Source: an uncultured Peptococcaceae bacterium
Lineage (GTDB): Bacteria; Bacillota; Peptococcia; Peptococcales; Peptococcaceae
Length of the DNA stretch: 11,839 bases
Reading direction: 5' to 3'
Assembly (NCBI GenBank): GCA_900552455.1
Contig: URZX01000047.1
Coordinates: forward strand, 1-11,839
Both the position numbers and the translations under genes were made by a program. Below, piece by piece: positions 1-6,913 of this stretch (position 1 is the stretch's first letter; each line of letters starts with the position of its first letter). The notes beneath the pieces were generated by a model. That model saw only the letters and a list, made by a program, of their open reading frames with translations, did not search any database and was not told the origin of the DNA.

Positions 1-55
1 TGACAATAGAAATACCCCCAATAATTCGGGTGTCCAAATTATTGGGGGCACGTCA
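1..55. mobile_element. Possible terminal end of an IS3-type insertion sequence
   Basis: Read on the minus strand from base 55, the sequence TGACGTGCCCCCAATAATTT followed by GGACA resembles the terminal inverted repeat I remember for many IS3-family elements (TGAACTGACCCC, an A-rich stretch, then TTGGACA). On the plus strand it would be the outer end of an element extending left out of the window, ending with the CA dinucleotide typical of the family at base 55 or base 50. No transposase coding sequence is visible in the few bases available and the target duplication cannot be seen. The match is from memory. The same bases also form the hairpin listed separately, so this may simply be a terminator. 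Confidence 0.3.
4..48 (-). terminator. Hairpin terminator after the DhaS-like TetR gene
   Basis: A perfect 12-base inverted repeat (CCCCCAATAATT at 15-26 and AATTATTGGGGG at 37-48, loop of 10) lies 27 bases beyond the stop codon of the tetR-like gene. On the minus strand it is followed by TATTTCTATTG, a broken U-rich tail. It would serve as a Rho-independent terminator, although the tail is less pure than in the other terminators of this window. The stem may equally belong to an insertion-sequence end. Confidence 0.5.
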
Positions 56-74
56 TCGCCCGGGGTTTTTCAGT

Positions 75-629
75 TTAATCCTCACATTTGTCCATATGTG
101 GCAGGAGCTCGCCGCTAAGGAGCCGCAGCAACTGGTCAGCGAGCAGATCGAGATCCACGCTCGGTTTGCGGCTGGCGTCGATGAGCACGCCAACGATGGC
201 GCTGGAATAAAACGTCAGCGCCGTCTCCAGATCGCTGGCGTATCTGATCTGTGGCTGGCTGTCGCTGCGACGCAACAGCTCCGCGAAATACGTGCGCGCG
301 GCGTCAAAAAAGATGCGCTCCGCTTCCTCGCGCTTACGCGACGCCATGAGCTGCACGACAAAATCCGGCTTGCCTTCGATCGTCGAGAGCATCACACGGA
401 TGGCCTCCTTCGGCGTTTTGGCAGCCAGCGTCTCCGCCAGCAGCGATTCCACACGCTGGGCCATGAGCCATTCCAAAACCTCGAGCAGATCCTGAAAATG
501 ATAGTAAAACGTCTGTCTGGTGATGCCGCAAATGCCGACAACGTCCTTCACCGTCACCTTGTCGATCGGTTTCTGCTGCGCCGCCTGCAAAAATGCTTCG
601 GCGATCGCTTTTTTTGTGACTCCAGCCAT
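75..629 (-). CDS. TetR/AcrR-family regulator, DhaS-like
   Basis: This 184-residue protein is a predicted DNA-binding transcriptional regulator. Residues about 5-50 form the TetR N-terminal helix-turn-helix: a first helix (KKAIAEAFLQAAQQKP), then VTVKDVVGICGITRQTFYYHF, with the TFYYHF end of the recognition helix that marks the family. The remaining helical part (about 60-180) is the ligand-binding and dimerisation domain; its style, with FYYHFQDLLEVLEWL and a late FYSSAIVGVLI segment, resembles the DhaS/YbiH-like C-terminal type. The ATG at 629 has AAGGAG eight bases upstream. The gene ends with TAA and is followed by a hairpin. It stands alone behind its own weak promoter, and the terminator of the DUF362 gene separates it from that neighbour. 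The ligand and target genes cannot be read from the sequence; targets may lie outside the window. Confidence 0.88.
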   Translation of the reverse strand: MAGVTKKAIAEAFLQAAQQKPIDKVTVKDVVGICGITRQTFYYHFQDLLEVLEWLMAQRVESLLAETLAAKTPKEAIRVMLSTIEGKPDFVVQLMASRKREEAERIFFDAARTYFAELLRRSDSQPQIRYASDLETALTFYSSAIVGVLIDASRKPSVDLDLLADQLLRLLSGELLPHMDKCED

Positions 630-659
630 CGTATCCGCTCCTTTCCGCTGAATGTTTTT

Positions 660-689
660 ATCTTATCATATTTTTTGAGCTGCACACAA
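660..689 (-). promoter_or_regulatory. Putative promoter of the DhaS-like tetR gene
   Basis: On the minus strand TTGTGT (684-689) and TAAGAT (660-665) are 18 bases apart and lie just upstream of the ribosome binding site. The -35 matches consensus at only three positions, so this is a weak call; a nearby TATGAT gives an alternative -10. No clear palindromic operator for the regulator is seen here, only a short direct repeat GCACACA on the plus strand. Confidence 0.35.
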
Positions 690-719
690 GCGCACACATG
701 TAAAGATTGGATGACGCAG

Positions 720-751
720 AAAAGGCGGAGAACATCGCGCGTTCCCCGGCC
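720..751 (-). terminator. Terminator after the DUF362 gene
   Basis: On the minus strand GGCCGGGGAAC pairs with GTTCTCCGCC (one bulged C and one G-U pair) around a 7-base loop, followed by TTTTCTG. It begins about 20 bases after the TAA of the DUF362 gene and separates it from the downstream regulator. Confidence 0.65.
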
Positions 752-772
752 TCTCGTTCAAAAGAATCGTTT

Positions 773-1906
773 TTATTTCACAGTGATCAGCTCATACTTG
801 CGGCTGCCGAGCCCGATCTTTTCCGCGTGCTCAAGACAGGTTTTGTACTCTGCGTTCGGCGTGACGTTTTCAAAATGATCGTGGTGATCACAGAAATCGT
901 CTTTTTCCATCTGCTCAGTGAGCTGGGTATTTGGCAGCGGCTCCTGCGCCAGGCAGGCGTCGGCGCAAGCCTGGTCGACCGCCAGCGGATCGAAGGACGC
1001 GAACATGCCGATATCCGGCAGCATTGGCGCGTCGTTGCCGCTGTGGCAGTCGCAGTTTGGCGACACGTCGACAACGATGTTGACATGGAAGCTTGGGCGG
1101 CCATAGACAACGGCCTTGGCGTATTCTGCCATGCGGCGGTTGAGATCCGCATTTGCGCCGCGACGGGCGAAATCGATCGCGTCGAAGTTGCAAGCGCCCA
1201 GACAACGCCCGCAACCAACGCAGTTTTCAGTGACGGTCATCTTTTTCGTTGCTTCATCGAATTGCAGACCGTTGTTCGCACATTCGCGCAGACAGCGTTT
1301 GCAGCCGCGGCATTTTTCCGGATCGATCTGCGCCTTGCCGTTACAGTGCTGCTCCTGCTTGCCGGCGCGGGAACCACAGCCCATGCCGATGTTCTTGATC
1401 GCGCCACCAAAGCCGGTGAGCTCGTGGCCTTTGAAATGCGCCAGCGAGATGAAAATGTCAGCGTCCATGATCGCATGACCGATGCGCGCTTCCTTGACAT
1501 ATTCGCCGCCAACAACCGGCACCGCAATGTCGTCCGTGCCCTTGAGCCCGTCGCCGATGATCACCGGGCAACCAACCGTCAGCGGTGTGAAGCCGTTTTC
1601 CCAGGCGCAGTAGAGATGCTCGATGGCGTTCTTGCGAAATCCCGGATACATCGTGTTGCAGTCGGTGAGAAATGGCTTGCCGCCGCGGGCTTTGACATAA
1701 TCCACGATCGCCTTCGCATAATTTGGACGCAGATAGCTCATGTTGCCGAGCTCACCAAAATGCATCTTGATTGCGACAAATTTTCCGTCCATGTCGATCT
1801 CGCCAAGCCCAGCCTTGTCGATCAGGCGGGAAAGCTTATGGGCAGGGCCTTCATCCACCTTGCAGCGAAAATCTGTAAAATAAACCTTGCTTGTGTTTTC
1901 ACTCAT
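773..1906 (-). CDS. DUF362 domain protein with two 4Fe-4S clusters
   Basis: A 377-residue iron-sulfur protein of the DUF362 family, whose biochemical role is not established. Residues about 40-185 are the DUF362 core, including KMHFGELGN, LTDCNTMY, a cluster around SLAHFKGHELTGFGGAIKN, and GMGCGSRAGK. A ferredoxin-like insert follows with two CxxCxxCxxxC motifs: C199, C202, C205, C209 and C229, C232, C235, C239. The C-terminal part (about 275-325, with NCDCHSG and FDPLAVDQAC) completes the usual layout. No signal peptide or membrane segment is visible, so it is probably a cytoplasmic electron-transfer or iron-sulfur protein. I chose the ATG at 1906 because GGAG lies 9 bases before it; the upstream in-frame TTG at 1921 would overlap that site. 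The gene has its own promoter and terminator and appears monocistronic. Family assignment is solid; function is unknown. Confidence 0.92.
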   Translation of the reverse strand: MSENTSKVYFTDFRCKVDEGPAHKLSRLIDKAGLGEIDMDGKFVAIKMHFGELGNMSYLRPNYAKAIVDYVKARGGKPFLTDCNTMYPGFRKNAIEHLYCAWENGFTPLTVGCPVIIGDGLKGTDDIAVPVVGGEYVKEARIGHAIMDADIFISLAHFKGHELTGFGGAIKNIGMGCGSRAGKQEQHCNGKAQIDPEKCRGCKRCLRECANNGLQFDEATKKMTVTENCVGCGRCLGACNFDAIDFARRGANADLNRRMAEYAKAVVYGRPSFHVNIVVDVSPNCDCHSGNDAPMLPDIGMFASFDPLAVDQACADACLAQEPLPNTQLTEQMEKDDFCDHHDHFENVTPNAEYKTCLEHAEKIGLGSRKYELITVK

Positions 1907-1953
1907 AATAGATCTCTCCAATCTCTAGACAATGTGAGCTGATTTCTACTTTA

Positions 1954-1983
1954 AGGATAAACCTTCACCGCCTGATTCGTCAA
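1954..1983 (-). promoter_or_regulatory. Putative promoter of the DUF362 gene
   Basis: TTGACG (1978-1983, five of six consensus) and TATCCT (1954-1959, four of six) on the minus strand are 18 bases apart, directly after the terminator of the ATPase gene and about 50 bases before the ATG. No operator-like palindrome was noticed. Confidence 0.45.
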
Positions 1984-1998
1984 TCTTTTAGCGATGAC

Positions 1999-2033
1999 AA
2001 AAAATCGAGGCCTGCGATCAGTCGCAAGCCTCG
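1999..2033 (-). terminator. Strong terminator after the metal ATPase gene
   Basis: On the minus strand CGAGGCTTGCGA pairs with TCGCAGGCCTCG (one G-U pair) around the tetraloop CTGA, followed by A and six Ts. It starts 12 bases after the TGA of the ATPase gene. Confidence 0.88.
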
Positions 2034-2045
2034 AGATCAGATGAT

Positions 2046-3920
2046 TCAGCTGCGCGCTTTCCAGCCAGTGAGCAGCGCCGAATTGATGATGACGATCACA
2101 CTGCCGGCGTTGTGCACCAGCGCGCCGACAACAGGATTGAGAATGCCCGTGATCGCCAGAATGATGGCGACAAAATTGAGCGTCATCGAAAAGGTGAGAT
2201 TGCATTTGATGGTGAACATCATGCGCTTGGCAAGCTTGAACAGATGCGGCAGCTCGCTGACCTTGTCGTCGACGAGGGCAATATCCGCAGCATCCACAGC
2301 GATGTCCGAACCAACGCCGCCCATGGCGATGCCGACGAAGGCTTTCTTGAGCGCCGGCGCGTCGTTGATGCCGTCGCCGATCATGCAGACCGCTTCGCCT
2401 GCGCTTTGGTAGCGCTCAATCTCCGCCAGCTTATCCTCCGGCAGACAGCCGGCGCGCACCGCGTCGATGCCAAGCTTCCCCGCCATATGGCGCGCAGCGT
2501 TTTCGTGGTCACCAGTGAGCAGGATTGGCGTCACGCCGCAATCCTTGATCGCGTGGATCATCTCTGCCGCATCCTCGCGCAGCGTATCAGAAAGCGCGAT
2601 CACACCAGCCGCAGCGCCATCCACCGCCACATAGGTGAGCGTGCTGCCCTGAGCGAGATGGGCGCGCGCCTGCGCTTCTGCTTGTGGCGAAAGAGCGATG
2701 CCGTGATCAGCGAGCAGCTGCGCATTACCAGCAAGAACAGCGTGCCCTTCCACCTGCGCCAGAATGCCGCGACCAGGAACCATCTGAAACTGCTCCGGCT
2801 GAGCAGCGGATCGTCCGAATTCCTCGCGAAAGCTTTTCACGATCGCTTTTCCCAGCGGATGCTCACTGCGCAGCTCCGCGCTGCAGGCAAGGCGATACAA
2901 CGTTTCTCGCTGCCAGCGCTCAGCAAACGGCTCCACAGCCACAACCTCCGGCGTGCCATAGGTCAGCGTGCCCGTCTTGTCGAAAGCGATGTGGCGCACA
3001 TTCGCGAGACGCTCGAGCGCATCACCCTCGCGCACCAGAAAACCATGCTTCGTGACATTGCCAACCGCCGCCATGATCGCCGTCGGCGTCGCCAGAACCA
3101 GCGCACACGGACAGAACACAACGAGGATCGTCACCGCACGGATGATCTCCCCCGTGAAAATCCAGGTGAGCAGCGCCGCCGACAGCGCGATAATGACGAT
3201 CCACGTCGCCCAGCGATCAGCGAGATTCACGATCTTCGCCTTGCCGGCGTCGACCGACTGCACAAGCCGGATCATGCGCTGGATGGCGCTGTCTTCGCCA
3301 ACCTTCGTCGCGCGCATGTCAAAAGCGCCGAACTGATTCACCGTCCCCGACGATACGTCGTCGCCGACGCCCTTGTCCACCGGCAGCGATTCCCCAGTCA
3401 TCACCGCCTGATTGATCGACGTCTGACCACTCGTGATCACGCCATCCACCGGCACCGTTTCGCCAGGCAGCACACGCAGCAGATCGCCGATGACAACCTG
3501 CTCCGCCGGGATCACCGTTTCGCGCTCACCATCCAGACGACGTGCCGTGCGCGGCGTCAGATGCACCAGCTTTTCGATCCCAGCGCGCGCACGCGCAACA
3601 GTGAGCTCTTCCAGCAGCGCGCCAAGCTGCATAATGAATGCAACCTCGCCAGCCGCAAAATCCTCGCCAATAATGATCGACGCGACCAGCGCCAGCGACA
3701 CAAGCACGTCCGCCTTGATGTCAAAAGCCGTGACCAGCCCAATGATCGCTTCCAGGATGATCGGGATCCCGCAGAGAATGATCGCCACCCACGCCGGATC
3801 CACACCGCCGATCTTCAATCCGGCAATGCTCGCCACAAGCGCGATCCCGGAAATGATCAGAAATACAATGTCGCGTTTTGTTCCGCCCCACTCGAGCAGA
3901 GCCTCCAATTTTTCAATCAT
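2046..3920 (-). CDS. Heavy-metal P1B-type ATPase (CPC type), CsoR-controlled
   Basis: A 624-residue membrane pump that uses ATP to export a soft metal cation. It has about eight hydrophobic segments, the actuator motif TGES at 175-178, the transmembrane metal motif CPC at 270-272, the phosphorylation motif DKTGTLT (D314), the P1B hallmark HP at 354-355, TGD at 469-471 and the hinge GDGINDAP at 515-522. There is no N-terminal heavy-metal-associated domain and no CxxC. The last membrane segment reads VHNAGSV (603-607 HNAGS) and segment seven has NLTFSMTLNF. These are neither the YN/MxxSS pattern of Cu(I) pumps nor the K/D pattern of Zn/Cd pumps; an HN-x-S/G-S type is, as I recall, associated with CtpC-like ATPases. 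The ATG at 3920 follows GGGAGG by 8 bases; further upstream in-frame starts run through the promoter and operator and are rejected. The neighbouring csoR and the operator argue for copper induction, while the membrane motifs leave the substrate open. All catalytic residues are intact. Confidence 0.93.
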   Translation of the reverse strand: MIEKLEALLEWGGTKRDIVFLIISGIALVASIAGLKIGGVDPAWVAIILCGIPIILEAIIGLVTAFDIKADVLVSLALVASIIIGEDFAAGEVAFIMQLGALLEELTVARARAGIEKLVHLTPRTARRLDGERETVIPAEQVVIGDLLRVLPGETVPVDGVITSGQTSINQAVMTGESLPVDKGVGDDVSSGTVNQFGAFDMRATKVGEDSAIQRMIRLVQSVDAGKAKIVNLADRWATWIVIIALSAALLTWIFTGEIIRAVTILVVFCPCALVLATPTAIMAAVGNVTKHGFLVREGDALERLANVRHIAFDKTGTLTYGTPEVVAVEPFAERWQRETLYRLACSAELRSEHPLGKAIVKSFREEFGRSAAQPEQFQMVPGRGILAQVEGHAVLAGNAQLLADHGIALSPQAEAQARAHLAQGSTLTYVAVDGAAAGVIALSDTLREDAAEMIHAIKDCGVTPILLTGDHENAARHMAGKLGIDAVRAGCLPEDKLAEIERYQSAGEAVCMIGDGINDAPALKKAFVGIAMGGVGSDIAVDAADIALVDDKVSELPHLFKLAKRMMFTIKCNLTFSMTLNFVAIILAITGILNPVVGALVHNAGSVIVIINSALLTGWKARS

Positions 3921-3958
3921 GAGATGTCCCTCCCTTGTTTGCTTCAGCTTACACATGT

Positions 3959-3988
3959 AGTATACCCATGGGGGTATGGGCATGTCAA
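3959..3988 (-). promoter_or_regulatory. Promoter of the metal ATPase gene
   Basis: A perfect TTGACA (3983-3988) and TATACT (3959-3964, five of six) stand 18 bases apart on the minus strand. The metal-responsive operator fills the spacer. The -35 begins directly after the csoR terminator, so transcription of the ATPase is independent of csoR. Confidence 0.8.
3961..3980. promoter_or_regulatory. CsoR-type copper operator
   Basis: The plus-strand sequence TATACCCATGGGGGTATGGG is a GC-core, AT-flanked imperfect palindrome (ATACCC, then GGGTAT). It has the same composition as known CsoR operators, for example the Bacillus subtilis copZA site with ATACCC and GGGGGTATGG. It lies between and overlapping the -35 and -10 of the ATPase promoter, where a bound repressor blocks polymerase. 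The CsoR gene is 150 bases upstream, so apo-CsoR repressing the pump and Cu(I) releasing it is the natural reading. Confidence 0.8.
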
Positions 3989-3989
3989 G

Positions 3990-4029
3990 GACAAAATAAA
4001 AGAATCCGGCGTCCATCAACACCGGATCC
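3990..4029 (-). terminator. Terminator after csoR
   Basis: On the minus strand GGATCCGGTG pairs with CGCCGGATTC (two G-U pairs) across an 8-base loop, then TTTTATTTTGT. It begins about 20 bases after the csoR stop codon and ends right at the -35 of the ATPase promoter. Confidence 0.8.
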
Positions 4030-4051
4030 TTTCATTTTCCTTCATTATATA

Positions 4052-4327
4052 TCAATTCATGTTCGCGAAACGCTCCACGGCTTTCGTAAAACTGGCGATC
4101 GTCTGGTCGGCGTCGCCGTGCTCAATACCATCGCGCACACAGTGCTGAATGTGCCCTTCGAGCACCACCTGACCAGCCTTGTGCAGCGCGCGCTTGGCGG
4201 CGTTGATCTGCGCCAGCACATCCTCGCACGGCACATCCTCGTCGATCATACGGTCGATGGCCTGCACCTGGCCGATGATCTTCGCGAAGCGCCGGTGCAG
4301 ATTCTCAGAATCCATGCATTGTTTCAT
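4052..4327 (-). CDS. csoR: CsoR-family copper-sensing repressor
   Basis: A 91-residue all-helical metal-sensing repressor of the CsoR/RcnR/FrmR family. The core reads HRRFAKIIGQVQAIDRMIDED, then PCEDVLAQINAAKRAL, then LEGHIQHCV. The three Cu(I) ligands of CsoR proteins are present with the exact spacing of the Mycobacterium tuberculosis protein (C36, H61, C65): here C34, H59 and C63. RcnR-type Ni/Co sensors have His in place of the last Cys, so a Cu(I) sensor is the best call. I chose the ATG at 4327, which has GAGG eight bases before it; longer in-frame starts lie in the promoter. The gene has its own promoter inside the gap after the GPP34 gene and its own terminator. I see no CsoR operator at its own promoter, so expression may be constitutive or partly read through from the GPP34 gene. 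Confidence 0.92.
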   Translation of the reverse strand: MKQCMDSENLHRRFAKIIGQVQAIDRMIDEDVPCEDVLAQINAAKRALHKAGQVVLEGHIQHCVRDGIEHGDADQTIASFTKAVERFANMN

Positions 4328-4358
4328 CAGCGTCACCTCTTTGCTGTGGTCTCTTTCT

Positions 4359-4387
4359 ATCATCCACCAAAACGCCGACGCTGTCAA
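4359..4387 (-). promoter_or_regulatory. Promoter of csoR
   Basis: TTGACA (4382-4387, perfect) and GATGAT (4359-4364, four of six) lie 17 bases apart on the minus strand. The -35 starts five bases after the stop codon of the GPP34-1 gene, and no terminator separates them, so csoR can probably be made both from this promoter and by read-through. Confidence 0.65.
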
Positions 4388-4392
4388 GTGGA

Positions 4393-5043
4393 TCAGAGGA
4401 TCGTCGTCAAGAGGATCACCGCGATCATTTCCACCTGCTCAACAGCACTCGCGATGAGCTTGCCCTCTGGCGTCTGCGCGAGATTTTTCAGCCGCTCTTT
4501 CATGGCGCGGCGCTCGTCTTTCGAGAAATGCTCCTTGAGATCGTCGCTCTTATCCAGAAGCACAGCCACCACCGCCGTCTCTGCGTCGACAGGATCGTCG
4601 TCCAAAAGCTCCGCGCGCAGATTATCCACGACAGCGCGCACCGCTTTTTCCTTCGGCGCCGGGCTGCGATCTCTACCAAGAAATCCGCTTTCGACCATTT
4701 CTGTCAGTCCCTGCGCACGCAGCGAATCCATCACGCCGTCAAAAAGCGCATTGAATCGCTTGCCAGTGATGCTCATATAAAAATCATTGACGATCCAGTT
4801 CGCCTTCACCGGCTCCTTCTCGCGAATGTAGTCGTAAAGCGGCGCCAAATAATCCAGCTCCCGCGGAAGTTTTTCACGCGTCGTCGCGCGCTTGTCGCGG
4901 ATCTCGATCACGCCCGCCTGCGCCAGCTCGATCACCCCGCCAGCGATGAGACAGATCGCCCCGTTTTGGTCAAACGTGGAAAGCTTGCCCTTGTCGTTCA
5001 CAGCGAGGGTGAGAAATTGTTGTGTAATGGAAAGATCGATCAT
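4393..5043 (-). CDS. GPP34/GOLPH3-like protein (copy 1)
   Basis: A 216-residue protein that I assign to the GPP34 (GOLPH3/VPS74-like) family. In eukaryotes that family binds phosphatidylinositol 4-phosphate and retains Golgi enzymes; the bacterial role is unknown. Family-like features are the N-terminal LSITQQFLTLAVNDKGKL, an alanine/glycine helix (AGGVIELAQAGVIEI, 34-48), LAPLYDYIRE at 66-74, a central helix with LRAQGLTE, and LLDKSDDLKEHFS at 162-174. The C-terminus is hydrophobic (VEMIAVILLTTIL). There is no signal peptide; a peripheral membrane or cytoplasmic protein is likely. The ATG at 5043 has AAGGAGG eight bases upstream. It sits behind a perfect consensus promoter and just before csoR. 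A paralogue lies at 9506-10177 and shares the APLYDYIR and LLDK...EHFS motifs; this copy lacks the cysteine cluster of the other. Confidence 0.82.
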   Translation of the reverse strand: MIDLSITQQFLTLAVNDKGKLSTFDQNGAICLIAGGVIELAQAGVIEIRDKRATTREKLPRELDYLAPLYDYIREKEPVKANWIVNDFYMSITGKRFNALFDGVMDSLRAQGLTEMVESGFLGRDRSPAPKEKAVRAVVDNLRAELLDDDPVDAETAVVAVLLDKSDDLKEHFSKDERRAMKERLKNLAQTPEGKLIASAVEQVEMIAVILLTTIL

Positions 5044-5087
5044 GACAAAAACCTCCTTCAATAATCGTGGTTGATTTCCTTGTTCTC

Positions 5088-5115
5088 ATTATACAAAAAA
5101 ACATTTCTCTGTCAA
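5088..5115 (-). promoter_or_regulatory. Perfect-consensus promoter of GPP34 copy 1
   Basis: TTGACA (5110-5115) and TATAAT (5088-5093) on the minus strand both match the sigma-A consensus at all six positions, with a 16-base spacer containing a run of seven T residues. It lies between the ABC operon terminator and the GPP34-1 ribosome binding site. No operator palindrome is visible, which suggests strong constitutive transcription. Confidence 0.85.
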
Positions 5116-5117
5116 TA

Positions 5118-5154
5118 GCCCACACAAAAAAGCGCGTGCGATCGTCGCACGCGC
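5118..5154. repeat. Direct repeat copy A (shared terminator element)
   Basis: This stretch, GCCCACAC, six A residues, then the palindrome GCGCGTGCGA-TCG-TCGCACGCGC, recurs in the same orientation at 9465-9500 with one substitution and one missing A. The two copies bracket the TetR-ABC operon. The identity extends beyond the stem into the T-tract and about seven bases past it, so it is a duplicated element and not just two similar hairpins. Confidence 0.85.
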
Positions 5155-5158
5155 TTTT
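5126..5158 (-). terminator. Terminator after the ABC transporter operon
   Basis: A perfect 10-base stem (GCGCGTGCGA with TCGCACGCGC, loop CGA on the minus strand), extended by four A-T pairs, is followed on the minus strand by six Ts. It starts a few bases after the TGA of the downstream ABC gene. On the plus strand it is followed by only four Ts, so it may be weakly bidirectional. Confidence 0.88.
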
Positions 5159-5161
5159 CCA

Positions 5162-6913
5162 TCAAGAACGCCCCAACTGCCAGGCAGCGCTCTCGTTTTG
5201 CAGCGCCACCATACGCTTGTAAAGTCCGCCCTGCGCCATCAGTTCTGACGGCGTGCCTTCCTGGGCAACGCGACCGTCTTCCAGCACGACAATATGATCC
5301 GCGCCAGCCACTGTGCGCATACGATGTGCAATAACAAGCACGGTTTTTCCGCGCAAAAGCTCCGACAGCGCCGCCTGCACAGCGCTCTCATTTTCTACAT
5401 CGAGGCTCGCTGTCGCTTCATCCAAAAGCACCACCGGTGCATCCTTGAGCAACGCACGCGCGATTGAAATCCTCTGACGCTCACCGCCAGAAAGCGTCGC
5501 GCCGTTTTCACCGATGACCGTATTATAGCCATCCGGCAGCCGCTGCACAAAATCATCGCACTGCGCCGCACGCGCTGCGTACAGCACCTCTTCGTCAGAC
5601 GCCCCGCGACGACCAAGCCGGATATTTTCCATGATCGTATCACGGAATAGCACCACGTCCTGGAAAACCATTGCATAATAAGTGAGCAGCGTTTCCGGAT
5701 CGATGGTGGATATATCCACACCGCCCAACGTAATGCGGCCACTTCCAACATCCCAGAAACGCGCCGCCAGCTTGCAGGCAGTGGATTTTCCGCCGCCAGA
5801 CGGCCCAACAAGCGCCGTCACGTCGCCTTGCTTGGCAGTAAAACTGACATCCTCAAGCACGCCAGCCCCGTCCTGATAGGCAAACTGCACGTGGTCAAAG
5901 ACAATGTCAAAATTCTTCGGTGAAAAATCCTCACTGCCAGTTTGCAGCGGTTGTTCAAGAATGGCACGCATACGCGCGATTTGCAGCTTTGTCGAAAAGG
6001 TTGCAGCGATATTTTGCAGCACCACACCGAGCGGATCATAGAGCCGCGCCGCCGCAAAGAGAAATCCCAGGTAATACAGAAACGACAGCTCTCCAGCCAG
6101 CAAAAGCCCAGCACCAACAAGCACCGTCGTCGCCAGCCCCAACCGCAGAAACGCCTGCGCCGAGCAAACAAACACGCCCGTTGCCAATTCCGAATGGATG
6201 GCTCCGCGCTCCATTTTCGCGAGCTTTTCATTCAGCTCGCGAAGATAAGCCTCCTGTCTGCTGCAGGCGCGAATATCGCGCACCGTTTCCAGCCCTTCTT
6301 GGATGCAGTCGCTGACAGCGCGCTTGCCCAGAATATTTTGCGTGCCAAATTTGTCCTGAATCTTTTTCGATCCTGCTGTCAAAAGCACCGCTACTGGTAC
6401 AACCCAGAGCACCGCCAATGCCATTCGCCAGTCAAAGCAGAACATACAAACACCGATCACCGCCGTTGAAAAAAGCGAAGCAAACAACTGCGGCACATAA
6501 TGGGAAAACATCTGATCCAGCGACGAGCAGTCGGCGATCATCGTCGCTGTCAGGTCGCTAAGATCACGCTTACCAAAAAACGACAGCGGCAGCCGACGCA
6601 GCGTCTCCGCCAAACTCACCCGACGGTTGGCGCTTTCCTTGTAAGTCGCCAGATAAAGCGAAGCATACTGAAACCAATGCAGCACAAAGAGCAGCACCAA
6701 GACAGCCAGCCCGCTGCCAGTGATCGTCCAAAATTGCGACATTGCCGTCGTGCGATCAGCCATCACTTCCAAAAAATGCATGATCGCAAACATCACCACG
6801 CCCACCGGAAGCATCAGGCCAATGTTGCAGATAAAGCACCAAACCACCGCTTTGATCAGGTCCTTCGCCCCTTTTTCACTGAGGGCAAACCAATGCTGTA
6901 ATCTTTCTGTCAT
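5162..6913 (-). CDS. ABC transporter permease/ATPase, IrtAB/YbtPQ-like subunit 2
   Basis: A 583-residue half-transporter: a membrane domain of about six segments (20-310) fused to an ATPase domain (about 335-583). Motifs are Walker A GPSGGGKST (370-378), the Q-loop VFQD, signature LSGGERQ (474-480), Walker B VVLLDEATASLD with catalytic E499, and the switch histidine H530. The intracellular segment LRRLPLSFFGKRDLSDLT, followed by FSHYVPQLF (136-144), is the form I associate with YbtQ/IrtB-type proteins, which have exporter fold but import metal-siderophores; multidrug export remains possible. The ATG at 6913 overlaps the stop of the upstream gene (ATGA) and has AAGGAG eight bases before it, showing translational coupling with its heterodimer partner. 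Longer in-frame starts lie inside that partner. Expression is expected to be controlled by the TetR gene at the head of the operon. The family is certain; the substrate is inferred. Confidence 0.93.
   Translation of the reverse strand: MTERLQHWFALSEKGAKDLIKAVVWCFICNIGLMLPVGVVMFAIMHFLEVMADRTTAMSQFWTITGSGLAVLVLLFVLHWFQYASLYLATYKESANRRVSLAETLRRLPLSFFGKRDLSDLTATMIADCSSLDQMFSHYVPQLFASLFSTAVIGVCMFCFDWRMALAVLWVVPVAVLLTAGSKKIQDKFGTQNILGKRAVSDCIQEGLETVRDIRACSRQEAYLRELNEKLAKMERGAIHSELATGVFVCSAQAFLRLGLATTVLVGAGLLLAGELSFLYYLGFLFAAARLYDPLGVVLQNIAATFSTKLQIARMRAILEQPLQTGSEDFSPKNFDIVFDHVQFAYQDGAGVLEDVSFTAKQGDVTALVGPSGGGKSTACKLAARFWDVGSGRITLGGVDISTIDPETLLTYYAMVFQDVVLFRDTIMENIRLGRRGASDEEVLYAARAAQCDDFVQRLPDGYNTVIGENGATLSGGERQRISIARALLKDAPVVLLDEATASLDVENESAVQAALSELLRGKTVLVIAHRMRTVAGADHIVVLEDGRVAQEGTPSELMAQGGLYKRMVALQNESAAWQLGRS

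Noticed and set aside
1907..1921. TTG start of the DUF362 gene five codons upstream
   Set aside because: It sits on its own ribosome binding site; the ATG at 1906 is correctly spaced from GGAG.
707..1942. Plus-strand frame of 411 codons opposite the DUF362 gene
   Set aside because: The minus-strand frame has complete DUF362 and ferredoxin motifs with a ribosome site; the plus-strand product shows no domain.
3921..4022. N-terminal extension of the ATPase (with PIPPWVYY)
   Set aside because: These codons are the translated -10, operator and spacer; the ATG at 3920 has a strong ribosome site.
2112..4148. Very long open frame on the plus strand (678 codons)
   Set aside because: It is the antisense of the ATPase and csoR genes, crosses their terminators, promoter and operator, has Arg/His-rich low-complexity translation, and has no ribosome site.
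4328..4392. CsoR operator at the csoR promoter
   Set aside because: I looked for an ATACCC/GGGTAT-type palindrome here and found none; only a loose CCAC/GTGG pair is present.
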